A stretch of 64,000 nucleotides of DNA from assembly GCA_029721435.1 (NCBI GenBank), contig CM056592.1, positions 36,653,611-36,717,610 on the forward strand, read 5' to 3'. Positions within the stretch are counted from its first letter, which is position 1, and each line of letters opens with the position of its first letter. Source of the stretch: Gymnothorax reevesii. Its lineage: Eukaryota > Chordata > Actinopteri > Anguilliformes > Muraenidae. Shown here piece after piece: positions 37,201-48,500 of the stretch. The notes beneath the pieces are model-generated. The model had not been told where the DNA came from and searched no databases. It was given only the letters and a program-made list of their open reading frames with translations. A program made the position numbers and the translations under genes.

Positions 37201-38013
37201 TCAACAACTAGTTGATAAATTTTCGCTCCCTAAGGGACAATTTTTTAGGTACCTCCAAGCCCATAATTGGGCTCGTACCGCATTCCCAGAATTTCCGGCT
37301 CTCCCTAATCCTTCAAATATTGAGGTGCTCCTGAGCCCTCTTGTTTCATTGAGGGGAGCGATCTGGAAAATATATGCAGATATTTATGACCTCTGTCCGG
37401 GTCCCTCCGCTGCTCTTAAAAAGGTTTGGGAGACGGATTTAGATATAACAATTTTAGATGTAGAGTGGGTAGAAATCCAGAGGAGAGTGCATAAGTCTTC
37501 AATTTGTGCTAGACACAGTTTTATGCAATGTCGAATCCTGCATCGAGCTCACTATACCAAAGCTCGGCTTGCAAAAATGTTTAATGCAGTGTCTCCTTTG
37601 TGTGACCGATGCAAACAGAACACAGCGAGTTACGTACACATGTTCTGGAGCTGCCCCTCATTGAATAGATTTTGGTCAGAAATTTTTGTTACGTTATCTA
37701 AGGTAATTGGGAAAGATATCCTCCCTAATGCCCTGACTGTTCTGTTTGGTGTGTGGCCTCCTCCTTTTGCTCTCTCTCCTGTTAAAAAGGACTTAATAGC
37801 ATTTACAACCCTGCTGGCCAGGAGGTTAATATTGTTGAGATGGAAATCCACTGTCCCGCCCACCTACACACATTGGATCAAAGAGGTGCTTTTTTTCTCA
37901 AGCTGGAGAAGATCAGACAGACCCTGTCTGGAAGGACTACTTTATTTGATAGGACTTGGAACCCATTCTTGTCTTATGGTAACAGCACAAATTGCCAGAT
38001 CTCTTTGGACTGA
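34243..38013 (+). pseudogene. LINE ORF2 (endonuclease and reverse transcriptase), multiply broken
   Basis: The order is that of an L1 ORF2. The AP-type endonuclease has SLNCKGLNNP, LQETH and, at about 34903, SDHASV. The reverse transcriptase has GKSPGPDGFPPDFYK, YRPISLLNVD, ALDAEKAFDRVEW (motif A), TRQGCPFSPLLFALVMEPL (motif B) and LFADDLLLL near 36313 (motif C). The C-terminal part, 36917-38010, has a cysteine/histidine cluster (LCDRCKQN, HMFWSC). Stops or shifts occur near 34588, 34650-34700, 36165 and 36728, with a frameshift near 37915; the natural stop is at 38011. The catalytic Asp pairs are present, but the chain cannot be made in one piece. Confidence 0.85.
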
Positions 38014-38340
38014 GATGAGAATTACAACAATATACCTATGCATGAGATGTTCACCTGTTTTTGTCTTTTTTTTTCTCTCTTATTCTCTTCTATCAACTTA
38101 CTTAATTACTCATTTTTTATTGGTATTATAATTTATTTATTTTGCTGTGTAACTCATTTTCTACCTTTTGTATGGCTTGAGGGGGCAGGTGCCAGGGCTG
38201 GGGGTGGGAGTGGGGAGTTGAGTCATGTTGTCAGACTCAGTTAAAGTGACATCTGTGATACTGAATTGATGAACCACTGTTTTTTTTTTTCTATGTGAAA
38301 AAATCAATAAACAGATTGTTAAAAAAAAACTGATTTACTC

Positions 38341-38786
38341 CAATTTGACAGCAAACACGCGATAACCAACTGATTCACAGCCGGAGGTAGACAGCCATTT
38401 AGAGTGAGCTTCACGTATGCTTTATTTACCTATCACTATGTGTGATTGGTGGATTCCTTTGCCAGTCTATTCTGCAGTGAAACCAACGGGCACTGTCGAA
38501 TTACTAGGACCCTCCCATGCTCTTAAACGACCGTCTTCACTCATCAGTCTGAGGTCACGTCTCCGGCCGTGTGCCCATATCTCTTTTGTTGCTACTTCTG
38601 CCACCGCTTATTTTGTTAGTCTTGTTGTTTGACATTAAGGTAATTTGTGTACTAGTTTGTCATCTGTATTGACTCGTCTGGTTATAACCTTAGTTGGCTA
38701 CCGAGTGAGCCCAGGCAGCTAGCCAGCAGCTAGTCTGGAGTTACTGGTCACTCACTGGGGTTGTTGCAACAATAATTCTGTATCAT
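38341..38786. other. Spacer DNA, nothing recognised
   Basis: The continuation of the LINE target sequence, without a gene or repeat that I can name. Confidence 0.4.
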
Positions 38787-39880
38787 AAGCGCTTCGGGAA
38801 GAAAACTTGACTGACATAAGTATTTTTCGGCGACGTGCTGCATGGAGCCAAGTAAAGGACTTCAGAAGGCAACTCCAAGATAAGTAAACGTGTTCCCTTT
38901 TACTTTGCTTGATTGGCAATGAAATGGTGGGTTCGTTTACTCTGTAAGTTGATTGAGTAGAGCTGTTTAAGACAACATGATTGATGCATTTCGAAATTCA
39001 AATGACCGTAGAACAGCAGATATGCATGAACAATATGTCATTGCCACGCCATTTTGTGCGACTGATCATTTATATCTCACATTCACGTTTCATCCGCTTT
39101 TCAGAATGTTTTCCACCTTGTGTATTTTCCTAGACGCTTAAATTCCAGGGCGCTTTTACAACAAATCTTTTTATTTTTATCTTATCATTATAGATCTCCT
39201 AAATATACTACAACGAGAAATGAAATGCTGAGTTGGGATGTGGTGATGTTGAACGAGGCTTTTTTTTTTTTTTTAAGTGTGATGAGACCACTTACAGTCA
39301 TGAGGCCTGTAGGCAGTCGCGTGTAATTTCTTGAAACATACACACCTGAAGTGGCATAAAACGATTTAAAATAATGCCGGGAAGAAGCCCGAGTTTAGAT
39401 TTTGCAAATCGCAGGTGCTCCGCCCTTCCTTAAATCTGCTCCCGTGTACTTGGCCTCAATAACAATCAAACAATTTCTGTGGCCTGTAACGATTAAGATG
39501 TGATAGTGAAAAGCAGACAAACCTAACTGGGCCACGGTGTTAGATTGAAGGAATGCCAGTTTGAATGATTAGAAAAAAACTTCCTCTTCCCCAAAAGCGG
39601 ATGAAACGTGAATGTGATATGTAAATGATCAGTTGCACGAAATCGCTTGGCATCGACAATCGTGTTCATGCAAATCTGCTGTTCTATGGCCATTTAAATT
39701 TCGAAATGCATCAATCAAACATGCTGATCAATCAAGCAAAGTAAATGGGAACAGGTTTGCTTTTCTGACAGTTGCCCAATTGGTTAATATGAGGCGATTC
39801 TGTGGTCCTTTACTTGGCTCTGTGCAGCATGTAGCCGAAAAATACTGATGTAAGTCAAGTTTTTTTCCGGAAGCATTTCA
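38787..39880. repeat. Foldback element with ~300-bp inverted arms
   Basis: Bases 38787-39107 and 39595-39880 are inverted copies: 'AGTATTTTTCGGC' against 'GCCGAAAAATACT', 'AAGTAAAGGAC' against 'GTCCTTTACTT', and 'TCACGTTTCATCCGCTT' against 'AAGCGGATGAAACGTGA'. The loop of about 490 bp has no recognised gene. Confidence 0.7.
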
Positions 39881-40291
39881 CATGCCCTTTGATGTGTTGC
39901 ACTTTCATTCAACCTGCGATGGGTTTAATGAAGGAAAAGAGAAAGCTCGGATGTTCGCCCCATGGCAGCAGGTGGTGGTGCTACGCCTTAAAAAAATTGC
40001 GGTTCACGATTGACACAACCCTAGTGTGCATAATTAATAAAAACTGACCACACCTGTGAATGTCCCTCACCTATCGCCAGATCACCAGCCGTCACTATAT
40101 ATATAATATATATAGGCCCTATTTATTTATTTTATGCCGATTTAGAGGTTCTTTTTTTTGCCCCCACAAAGAGGACAAATGCCCACCCAAGCTTGGCATC
40201 CTGGTAACGCCACTGGTTGAAGAGATATTAATGATTATCATTGATAATTACTGTGAATGTCCTCCTTAAATGAGGAAAATTAAGGTGCTTT
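39881..40291. other. Spacer DNA with a hAT-like end
   Basis: 'GGTAACGCCACTGG' at about 40203-40216 resembles the hAT-type tips elsewhere in the window, read in inverse. An AT-rich run lies at 40095-40115. Confidence 0.35.
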
Positions 40292-40458
40292 CGCACCAGA
40301 CGCGAAACGATTTTTTCGTACGACAGATTACACTCAAAGTCCATGCAAAGACGTGAATACAAGCGTTTTTACGAGTATTCGCGTCTTTGCATTGACTTTG
40401 AATGTCATCTGTGGTGTGAAAAACTTGTTTCGCGTCCGGTGTGAAAGCGACTTTACGA
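40292..40458. mobile_element. ~170-bp near-palindromic MITE
   Basis: 'GCTTTCGCACCAGACGCGAA' at the left is answered by 'TTCGCGTCCGGTGTGAAAGC' at the right, and 'CAAAGTCCATGCAAAGACG' by 'GTCTTTGCATTGACTTTG'. It is related to the ends of 13938-14785. Confidence 0.75.
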
Positions 40459-40804
40459 TGTTAAATACTCTGGAATTCAAGCTATAACATTATAGATATC
40501 GATACCTCTTTATCTTGCTAGCTAGCTAGCCAAATAGCTCGCTCGCGAGTATTCCACTGTGAGCGAACTGTAGCCTTTTTAGCTCGATAGCAAATTGCAA
40601 ATTGACGTGCATTAAGGGCCGAAAGTCACGTGGGAGACCAGAATTCCAGAATAGCGACGCATTAACGGTATGGAAAAAAATATCGCTAGCGGGCAGAGAA
40701 AGAAAAAATGTGTACTTCCTGGTAAAGTGACGGGAAGTGACGTCGTCCAATCAACGTCAAGTCATGCCACCCGAACGTACCTACCTTTTCCGTTAGAGTT
40801 AATG

Positions 40805-40936
40805 TTGTGTTTCCTCTTTTGCGTTTGTGTTTCGTCTTTTGCGTTTGTGTTTTCTCATTTGCGTTTGTGTTTTTTAATTTGTGTTTGTGTTCCCTCTTTT
40901 GCGTTCGTGTTTTCTCTTTTGCGTTCGTGTTTTGCA
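40805..40936. repeat. ~19-bp minisatellite at the inner edge of the right arm
   Basis: About seven imperfect copies of a unit like CTCTTTTGCGTTTGTGTTTT. Palindrome homology begins within about 20 bp of its end. Confidence 0.75.
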
Positions 40937-41497
40937 CTTCAGGGCCACCATACATCTCCAATCGATAAAGCTAACGATGATTCGTGTTTGATGGGCTCAT
41001 TTATGGGTCTAAGGGTTTCATGGAATTAATTTAGAATTTGAAACCACAAAAAAACAAACAAAAAAAAAAAAAAAACACTGATCTCGGCTGTGGAATTCGA
41101 TGTCATGCCTTCAATTTCATCGATGTGAACAGGAGAAGAACAGCTTCTTCAGGAAACTGGAATGTAATTACTGAAAACCCAGCCACTGAAAGCCCAGATT
41201 TTAGGTTTACTCCTTTGTCATTACGCAAAGTCTGTACTTTGATCTTTAAACTCAAACATATCAGTGTTGTACACCAGGTCATCAGCCGAAATAAAATCAC
41301 AAAAAGAGAATAATGTCAAGAAGAAATATCAGGCTGTATTGATCAAATAGTTGTTTTGAAGCTAGAATTTTTTGAATTTTGGATTTAGAATAATTTACTG
41401 TATTATTACATGAGAGTAATACAAGGGTGCAATCATCAGTTACGTAACTCTGTTAGCATCTTGGGCAATGCTGGGGAAAATGCCAGTTGAACTCCTG

Positions 41498-41503
41498 TAT
41501 AAG
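41498..41503 (+). promoter_or_regulatory. TATA box of lipocalin gene 2
   Basis: TATAAG about 61 bp before the ATG, which sits in a good ACCATG context. Confidence 0.6.
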
Positions 41504-41563
41504 AACAGTGTCCCCCCATGGACTGCGGCATTGGTCCTCATACACATCCAGCTCTCATTCACC

Positions 41564-44500
41564 ATGTATGTCCTGTGTATTACTGCGGTCCTCAGCCTAC
41601 TCTCTCTAAGCAATGCAGAGCCCTTACCGTGTGAGGAGATTGTGCAGCCCCTGGTCCTGGAAGATTTCAGTAAGGTAAACAGTTTCTGACTTTTTCACTA
41701 TTTGTGTATTTTCATATTTTTGCTGATATCATGACCAATGGTAACTTTGAAGCTAGGGAATATGCAAAGGTGTATGCTGCATTAAAGGTGGAGCATTAAT
41801 TCTGTTATGTTCTGTATTTACATATACACTGATGAGCCAATTCATTATGACCACATGCTTAATACGCCGTCGATCTTCCACATACCACTAAAACAGCTTG
41901 ATGAAATTGACATCCACACTCACGCCCAGATTCAGGCTTCCCAAGAAAACATTTACTTGAATACCACACTCTTAACGCCTTCTTCTCACAACACATCCAG
42001 ATACCTCCTGTTTCCCAGGTAAACGGCGCACATGTCCCCGCCAGATGTACATGATGTGTAATAAAATGGGACTAATCAGACCAGGCAACTTTCTTCCATC
42101 GCTCCAAAGTCCGTTCCGATGCTCACATGCCCGGGTGAAAGGGTTCTTTGACAGATCTGCGGTTACAAAACCCCATTCACAGCAGGGTGTGATTCACTGT
42201 GTTGTGACACATTCCTCCCTCTAGTAACACAAAAATTTTTGGTGACTTTTGCCACAGTAGCCCTTCTGTCAGTTTGGACCAGACGGGATAGCCTTGATCG
42301 TCCTCGTGAGTCAATGGGCCGTGGGCACCCCAGGCCCTGTCGCCGGTTCATGGTTTATCTTTCCTTGGGCCTTGTGCAGCCGGTGCTCACCACTGCTGAT
42401 AGGAAGCACCCCATGTTGCTTCCAAAATGTTCCAACTCAGGACTTAGTCCTTGTCAAATTTGTTCACATCCCATTTGTCCTGAACCCAACACAATAACTA
42501 CAACAAACAACTGTTCACTTACCGTCACAGATCTGTTCACAGACCTTGGCATGCACCAGTTTTGCAAGATAATACACTCACATGGTGTTGGTCCTTCATG
42601 TTGGCAAAAACGGCCCTCTCAAGTTGACTTCCGCATGAATGTCCCGACCCAGGATTTTCATTTAGAAGGTTTCTCAGACTATAAAAAACACTCTACACCA
42701 ACTTATCTCTGTCCCATAGTGCATCCCGGTGCCAGCTGTTCTCCAAGTAAACAGTGCACACACACCCCGCTGATAGATATGATGTAAAATAAGTCAGGAC
42801 TCAACGGACAAGGTGACCCTCTTGCTCCAAAGTCCTGTTCCAACCAGTAAGTGGATCCATTCATAATTTTTTGGCCCATCAGTGTTAGTACCCCCACAGC
42901 TCCGTTAATAATGTTGTGCTAGAGTGTTTAGGTCAAAATCATTTAGATAGTCATTAATGTACAATCAATAATTCAAAATTTATGAAGATTGGTTTCCATA
43001 TTGATGGAAGTTAAAAAAAAATAAATAAATCATGCCGTTTCATAAAAGGATCATCGCTATAATGTCAGGGAAGTACTTTTGTAGAGAATCATACTGAGAT
43101 CTTTTTTCACAAAATATGGCTCATATCTAATTTTTTTTGACATTTTCAGGTATTAGGAAAATGGATCTCCATTGAATCTGGCATGGATAACCCTGTTCTT
43201 GCCGCAACACTTCAATCTGTGAACAGCTCTTGGGTGGAAATTGTGGCTTCCCATGACAATGACACTGCCTACTTCCAGGAGAAGAACATGATGTAAATAG
43301 TACAAGCTCGCATTTTTATTGTGAATATGAATCTCTGTGCCTGTATATGCATATGTTCATTTCTATTCCTGCGTTGATTCGACTCATTCTCTTCTCAAAT
43401 TTGTGAAACTGAAAAAATGTTGTATTTTCGGAGACAAAAGCCCCAGTTTGTTATTTGGTGAAGCATTTTTTGATCTGGTTATGCACAGATCGGTGGTACA
43501 GAAAAGTGAAGCATGAGAATGATGGAAATCAGAGCCTAGTACTGAGGGATCATAGTCTCAGATTTAGTGCACGAGAGTTAAAATAGCCCGTAAACGAACA
43601 GCTTTTGCAGTGCATTGTGTTTTATTACTGTATTCAGAGTTCTGCTATTGAACACTGTTTCTATCTTATTTCAGAGATGGAAAATGTGAATATCTAACGT
43701 TTAACCTTACCCTGTCTCACAACACCATCCATTTTGCCAGTAAGTAATAATACAGCACTTGACTCCATTCAATCTGTTTAATTTCCACAAAGTGTTTGCA
43801 GCAGCAATAACCAGTGCACCAATCCACAGCATTTCTTCAATCCCTGCAGAAAAACCTTTTTTTTTGTAATTGCAGTGTAGAAACAGTCAGGCAAATAATT
43901 TTGAAAAGATTTAAAATCATTGATGAATTTTGAATGTTAAAGCTGAAGAAAATAGTGTAACCCCCGGTCTGTACAGCAGGGGGCATTACTGAGCACTCCA
44001 GGAAAATGACAACTTGCACACTTCTCATCAACCATGATCGGAAAACTACTTGCAAAGGATTTCAGTTTATTTGTTGTGATACAGGTTTTTACGATCGCGA
44101 TGACCCGTTTTTCAACACTTTTAACACTTTTTCAAAACTTTTCTCGCACATCACACCTAAAACACACAATTACCAAAATAGTTAATTCCATGCTCAGAAT
44201 CGCGCAGTGCAAACTAATTACAGACACATTTCCAAACTACAATAATACTCTAACATAATTCACCAAATCTATCAAAACGCAAACACCTGCTGTCTTTTAA
44301 CAGACACATTTAGTCAGTCACAACACAATGTCATAAAAAACACTAACAACTGATGGAATAACACAAACTGAATCACTTTACATGCATTAGCTCTACGGTT
44401 TTACAATCGACAGATTATTGTACGATCATAAATTGATGTTCTTGCTGAATTTTTTTTTGAACCTCTCTTCATTTTTCTTTTGTTGGGCCTGAATTTTCTT

Positions 44501-45451
44501 TTTTGCAAAAACTCAGTACAAAAAGTGAAGGACCTATTTCAGAGCAGCTTTGCAAAATATAAAGTTTATGAAAGAAGAATACAGTAAATGACAGGATTTT
44601 TGCAGTAAACACTTTATTTGCAAATGAAAATTACTGACAGTAAAGGGGAAAAATCAGCATTTAGCTGTCAGTCACTATTGTCCAATATACAAAAAGAAAA
44701 AGGAGCAGAAGACATAACTGTAAAAAAATAATAATAAAAAAGCTCATCTGCTCAGGCTTCAGCATTGGGCCACATATTTTCGTCAACATCACACCTGATA
44801 TCTTCTCTGGCCAGGGATCTCGGGAAAAATCTTTTCGCAGGCCTTATTCATCCCTGGCAGTGTTCAGCTGTGATGTCCTGGCATGCAGCACCCATTGCAT
44901 CCAGGAGGGACATTTGGTCATGTGGATGATGATCCAATACCTTCCACCTCCAGGCTGAAAAACACTCCTCAGTAGGGTTGAAGAAAGGGGATAAGGGGCA
45001 AGGAAAAGGGACATCATCCTGGGATGGGTGTTAAACCCAGCTGTGACTGCACGTGCATGCTGGGATGCCACATTGTCCCAGGTGATCACATATGTTGGCA
45101 AGTTACCCTCAAACTCACCCTGTCCCCCTATATCCTCAGGCACCAGTCTATCATACAGCTCATCTAAAAACAGGAGAAGGCGGTCGCTGTTGTATGGGCC
45201 AGTTTGACATTTATGCAGGAGCACACCATTATTGGAGATGCTGCACTCATGGTGATGTTGGCTCCTCTCTGGCCTGGCACAGCAACTGTGGCTCTTTTAC
45301 CAATTATGTTTATGCCTTGCCAACGGTTTTTGGCCAAGTTGAAGCCAGCCTCATCAATGTAGATCAGTCATGTGGGACTTGACTGGCCTCCAACTCCATG
45401 ACTCTCTGTAAGCAATCAAATAAAATATGTCTAAATGATTTACTTTACATC

Positions 45452-45502
<51 letters not shown>

Positions 45503-48500
45503 GAACCTTACTGTACCTGGACATATTGGTGACGAGCTCACTGTTCCTTTCAAAAGGACTTTATAAAGTTGTTTCATTTGGACTCTGCGTTTAGCCAGAG
45601 TCTGAGAAATAGATGTTAGGCTGATTGCTCTAATGTTTGCAAAGACAAGGTTCTCGTCTAAAATATTGGCCTGAATTTCTTTCAGTTTTTACCCCTCAGC
45701 CTGACAAGGGCACGAGGAGTATTGTTGTCCCCTCGGCGGGCGGGCGGCTGCCAATTTTGTCTCGGCTATTTCTCTGTAACCACTTGGGTTAGGAAGTTCA
45801 AATTGCATATGTGGACTCCCCATGGGGGGGTAGATGTGCCTTTTCGAGGTTTCGTCCCAGTTTGACCTTTGACCTTGCAGCAGTGACCTTCGGGGCTGAG
45901 GGGTATTTCCCGCTTTCGCGAGGCCCATTTTATTTCATTGTCGGCAATCACGATGCTGACAAGGACCTGCTCCTGGTCTTCATTTAGGAGCTCTCCCCTG
46001 CCCCCTGTGATCAACGGTGACGTTGAACCCTTAGAGCAGGGATGGGCAACGAGGGCCATATCTGCCCCTGGTTTTCACACCAACCTCTGGCCTTTAATTA
46101 GTTAATTATCTAAATTAGCCAAACTATTCATGAAATCTGACATTTCTTTAAATTATTATGAATTACCACCAAAGACTGTTCTTGTCACCCTACATAAAAC
46201 ATTTTTCTTTGATCAAACCTTTGCAAAAATACAAAAAATATTTGTGTATGCAGCCAATTAACTCAAATAGTCAGGGGAATTGATAGAAATAAAAACCTGC
46301 ATACACACCGGCCCTCCAGGACTGGAGTTGCCCATCCCTGTCTTAGAGGAACAAAGTTACATATTAGGGGCCAGAAGAATAACGTGACTGTAATACATGT
46401 TCTGATAGTTAGACTGTTCAGAAGGAAAAGCCCTCATTCAATATTCCACCTGATGGTTGCTCGAAAAATTCGGTCAATGGACGCCACTGTGTTTCGACTG
46501 AGATTTGGCTGCACACCTTCTCCGGCCTCTCAATATGGTAACCCGTGGTTGAAGATATGGTCTTATCCTAATAGGTGATGTGATTGAAAGACGCTCAACA
46601 CCTGTGCTGATGAGATGGGAATCAGCTGTGATTGATGTAACTTCAATCTGGTGTTTCTCAATAGCGATGATAAAAAAATAAATAAAAAAACAGGAAATTT
46701 GTTTCAACCTACAATGTACAATCTACAATTAACTCCTATTCACTTCAGTTTTAGTCTATTGTTTTGGTCTTGATTGAGCATGTACGTAAAAGAAGTGAAA
46801 ACATTTTTTCATTGTGTTAAATGTAGGTATTTTGTGTCAAAAGAAAATAAAATGTGTTCAATGTATAGCGCATACAGGCCGATGTTGCGCTGTGTGAAGA
46901 GTTTTGAAAAGGTGTTTAAAGTCTTGAAAAATGGGTCATAGTGATTGTAGAAAACTGTAAATCTGCAATGATGTTATTTTTAGCTTACCTGCCCTATGGG
47001 CCGATAAGCTATTGTCGTGGTGCGGCATCCGTCGTCTGTCATCCAGAACATTTTTTTCATCTTTTTTTTTTGGCCTAATGAATTTTCATGTAAATTTGCC
47101 ATAATATATAACTAGACCAAATCTCCAGATGTTTTTTTTTTTTCTTTTCGGATTTTTGATTGAATAATTTTTGTCCGTTTTATGGGCCCTTGAAATTTTG
47201 GCCCTAATGTTAAAGATAGGACTGAGAAATTTTAAAAAATGATTTTTTAAAAACTGCAATAATTTTTTTTCCTTGATCTGGCAATCAACTTACCCTAGTA
47301 TCGTCAATGTACACCATTGAATGAAACACCATTTTGGTTGAATCGACAGAAATTGGTCTAGTGGGGGCACTTCACTAATATTGGGTCTTATGGAGAATAC
47401 ACAAGATGGCCTGTGGATGCCAAATGGTTGCAGATAGATAATAAGTTTGTATTATTGACATACAGGAAGTCACATATTACCTATATTTTGACTGCATTAA
47501 AGTTTACCTCAGATCACCTTGAAAGGTCAAACTTGATATGAAGCAAAATTTTACAATTTTCAAAGGCTTCTAGGCTTGAAAATATTGAAGATCAGGAACA
47601 TATGTGCATTGAACACATAGTCTATAGGAAGTCATATATGAACTTTCATTTAGTGACCTTGAACCTGACCTTCAATGACCAAACATTACTGTGAAATTTC
47701 AATGAATTACATCAGCAGAATTGTTACAGTTAGAGTGTAGCCTTGTATTGGAGACGTATTGGAAGTCATTTATGAACTTTCACTTGGTGACCTTTGTATT
47801 AACCTTCGAAGGTCAAGCTTGACCTCTCGAAAATTCAATGACACCTGTCACTGAAAAGGTCACAGATAGAGCCTAAGTTTGTATCAGTGACTTAAAGGAA
47901 GTCACACATGAACTTTCATTTGGTGACATTCAACTTGACTACTGGTGACCTTTTGAAGGTAAAATGTGGCATAATACAATTACAATGACTTGTATTGCCA
48001 GAATGGTCACAGATTGAGCCCAGGTTGGTATGAGAGACTTACCATAATTCTTGCCAGGCCATTTTACAATGCCGAAGGAGCATGCCGGTACGCTGGCAAA
48101 ATCTGCCGCTATGAAAAAAATTGCTGCCAGTACGTTACCGATGGGGCACCAGTATCAGCAACAACTTGGATGGCCTCAGACTATACCGACCAACCAAGTT
48201 TTATTGATTATCTGAAGATAGGCCTGAATAGTCGCCACTGTCGCAAGTAGCCTACCTGAAAAGGCATAGCACATTCGGCTTAGTTTTTTTTTTTTTTGCA
48301 CATTAGGCTCAGTGCCAATTAGCACGCGAACAGCTGATCGTGGACGTTTCGCTGGTTCCTCCACCTCCTGGAACTAAGTTCCCAAAATGAAACCAGTGCC
48401 GTGAATGTCTCAAAATCAGAAAGTTCAGAAGACGATGATGCAATCATCAGAGTGCAGCTAAGTACCAAGCGAAAGCCATCAACGACAGCGGTTCTTGCTT

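Larger units (their letters stand above)
32788..38340 (+). mobile_element. L1-type LINE with 17-bp target-site duplication
   Basis: AAAAAACTGATTTACTC occurs at 32788-32804 and again at 38324-38340, directly bracketing the element; the 3' copy follows an A-rich tail. Inside are a 5' region, an ORF1 with an L1-type RNA-binding protein, and an ORF2 with endonuclease and reverse transcriptase. At about 5.5 kb it is near full length. It landed just past the gypsy fragment. Confidence 0.9.
44080..46959 (-). pseudogene. IS630/Tc1-like transposon with broken transposase (right arm)
   Basis: The ends TACAGGTTTTTACGATC and GAAAACTGTA are an inverted pair. On the minus strand the catalytic part (about 45380-44770) shows LLHKCQTGPYN, LPTYVITWDNVASQHA and FLAPYPLSS, with shifts. 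The N-terminal helix-turn-helix part lies at about 46600-46430 and the middle exon at about 46000-45530. The copy is split by a hAT MITE (46037-46340) and the 237-bp MITE (45689-45927). Unlike the left copy it keeps the catalytic exon. Confidence 0.75.

Noticed and set aside
40735..40765. TGACGTC and CCAAT words upstream of gene 2, considered as a promoter
   Set aside because: They are about 800 bp from the TATA box, outside the mirrored region, with no gene beside them.
40670..41029. 119-codon frame with F/V/S-rich repeats
   Set aside because: It is the translation of the 19-bp minisatellite.
41468..41689. Same for gene 2: stand-alone 73-residue frame
   Set aside because: The ATG at 41468 precedes the TATA box, and the frame ends in the intron.
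42239..42787. 182-codon frame in intron 1 of gene 2
   Set aside because: It lies within an old transposon, is not preserved in the mirrored copy, and has no recognisable protein.
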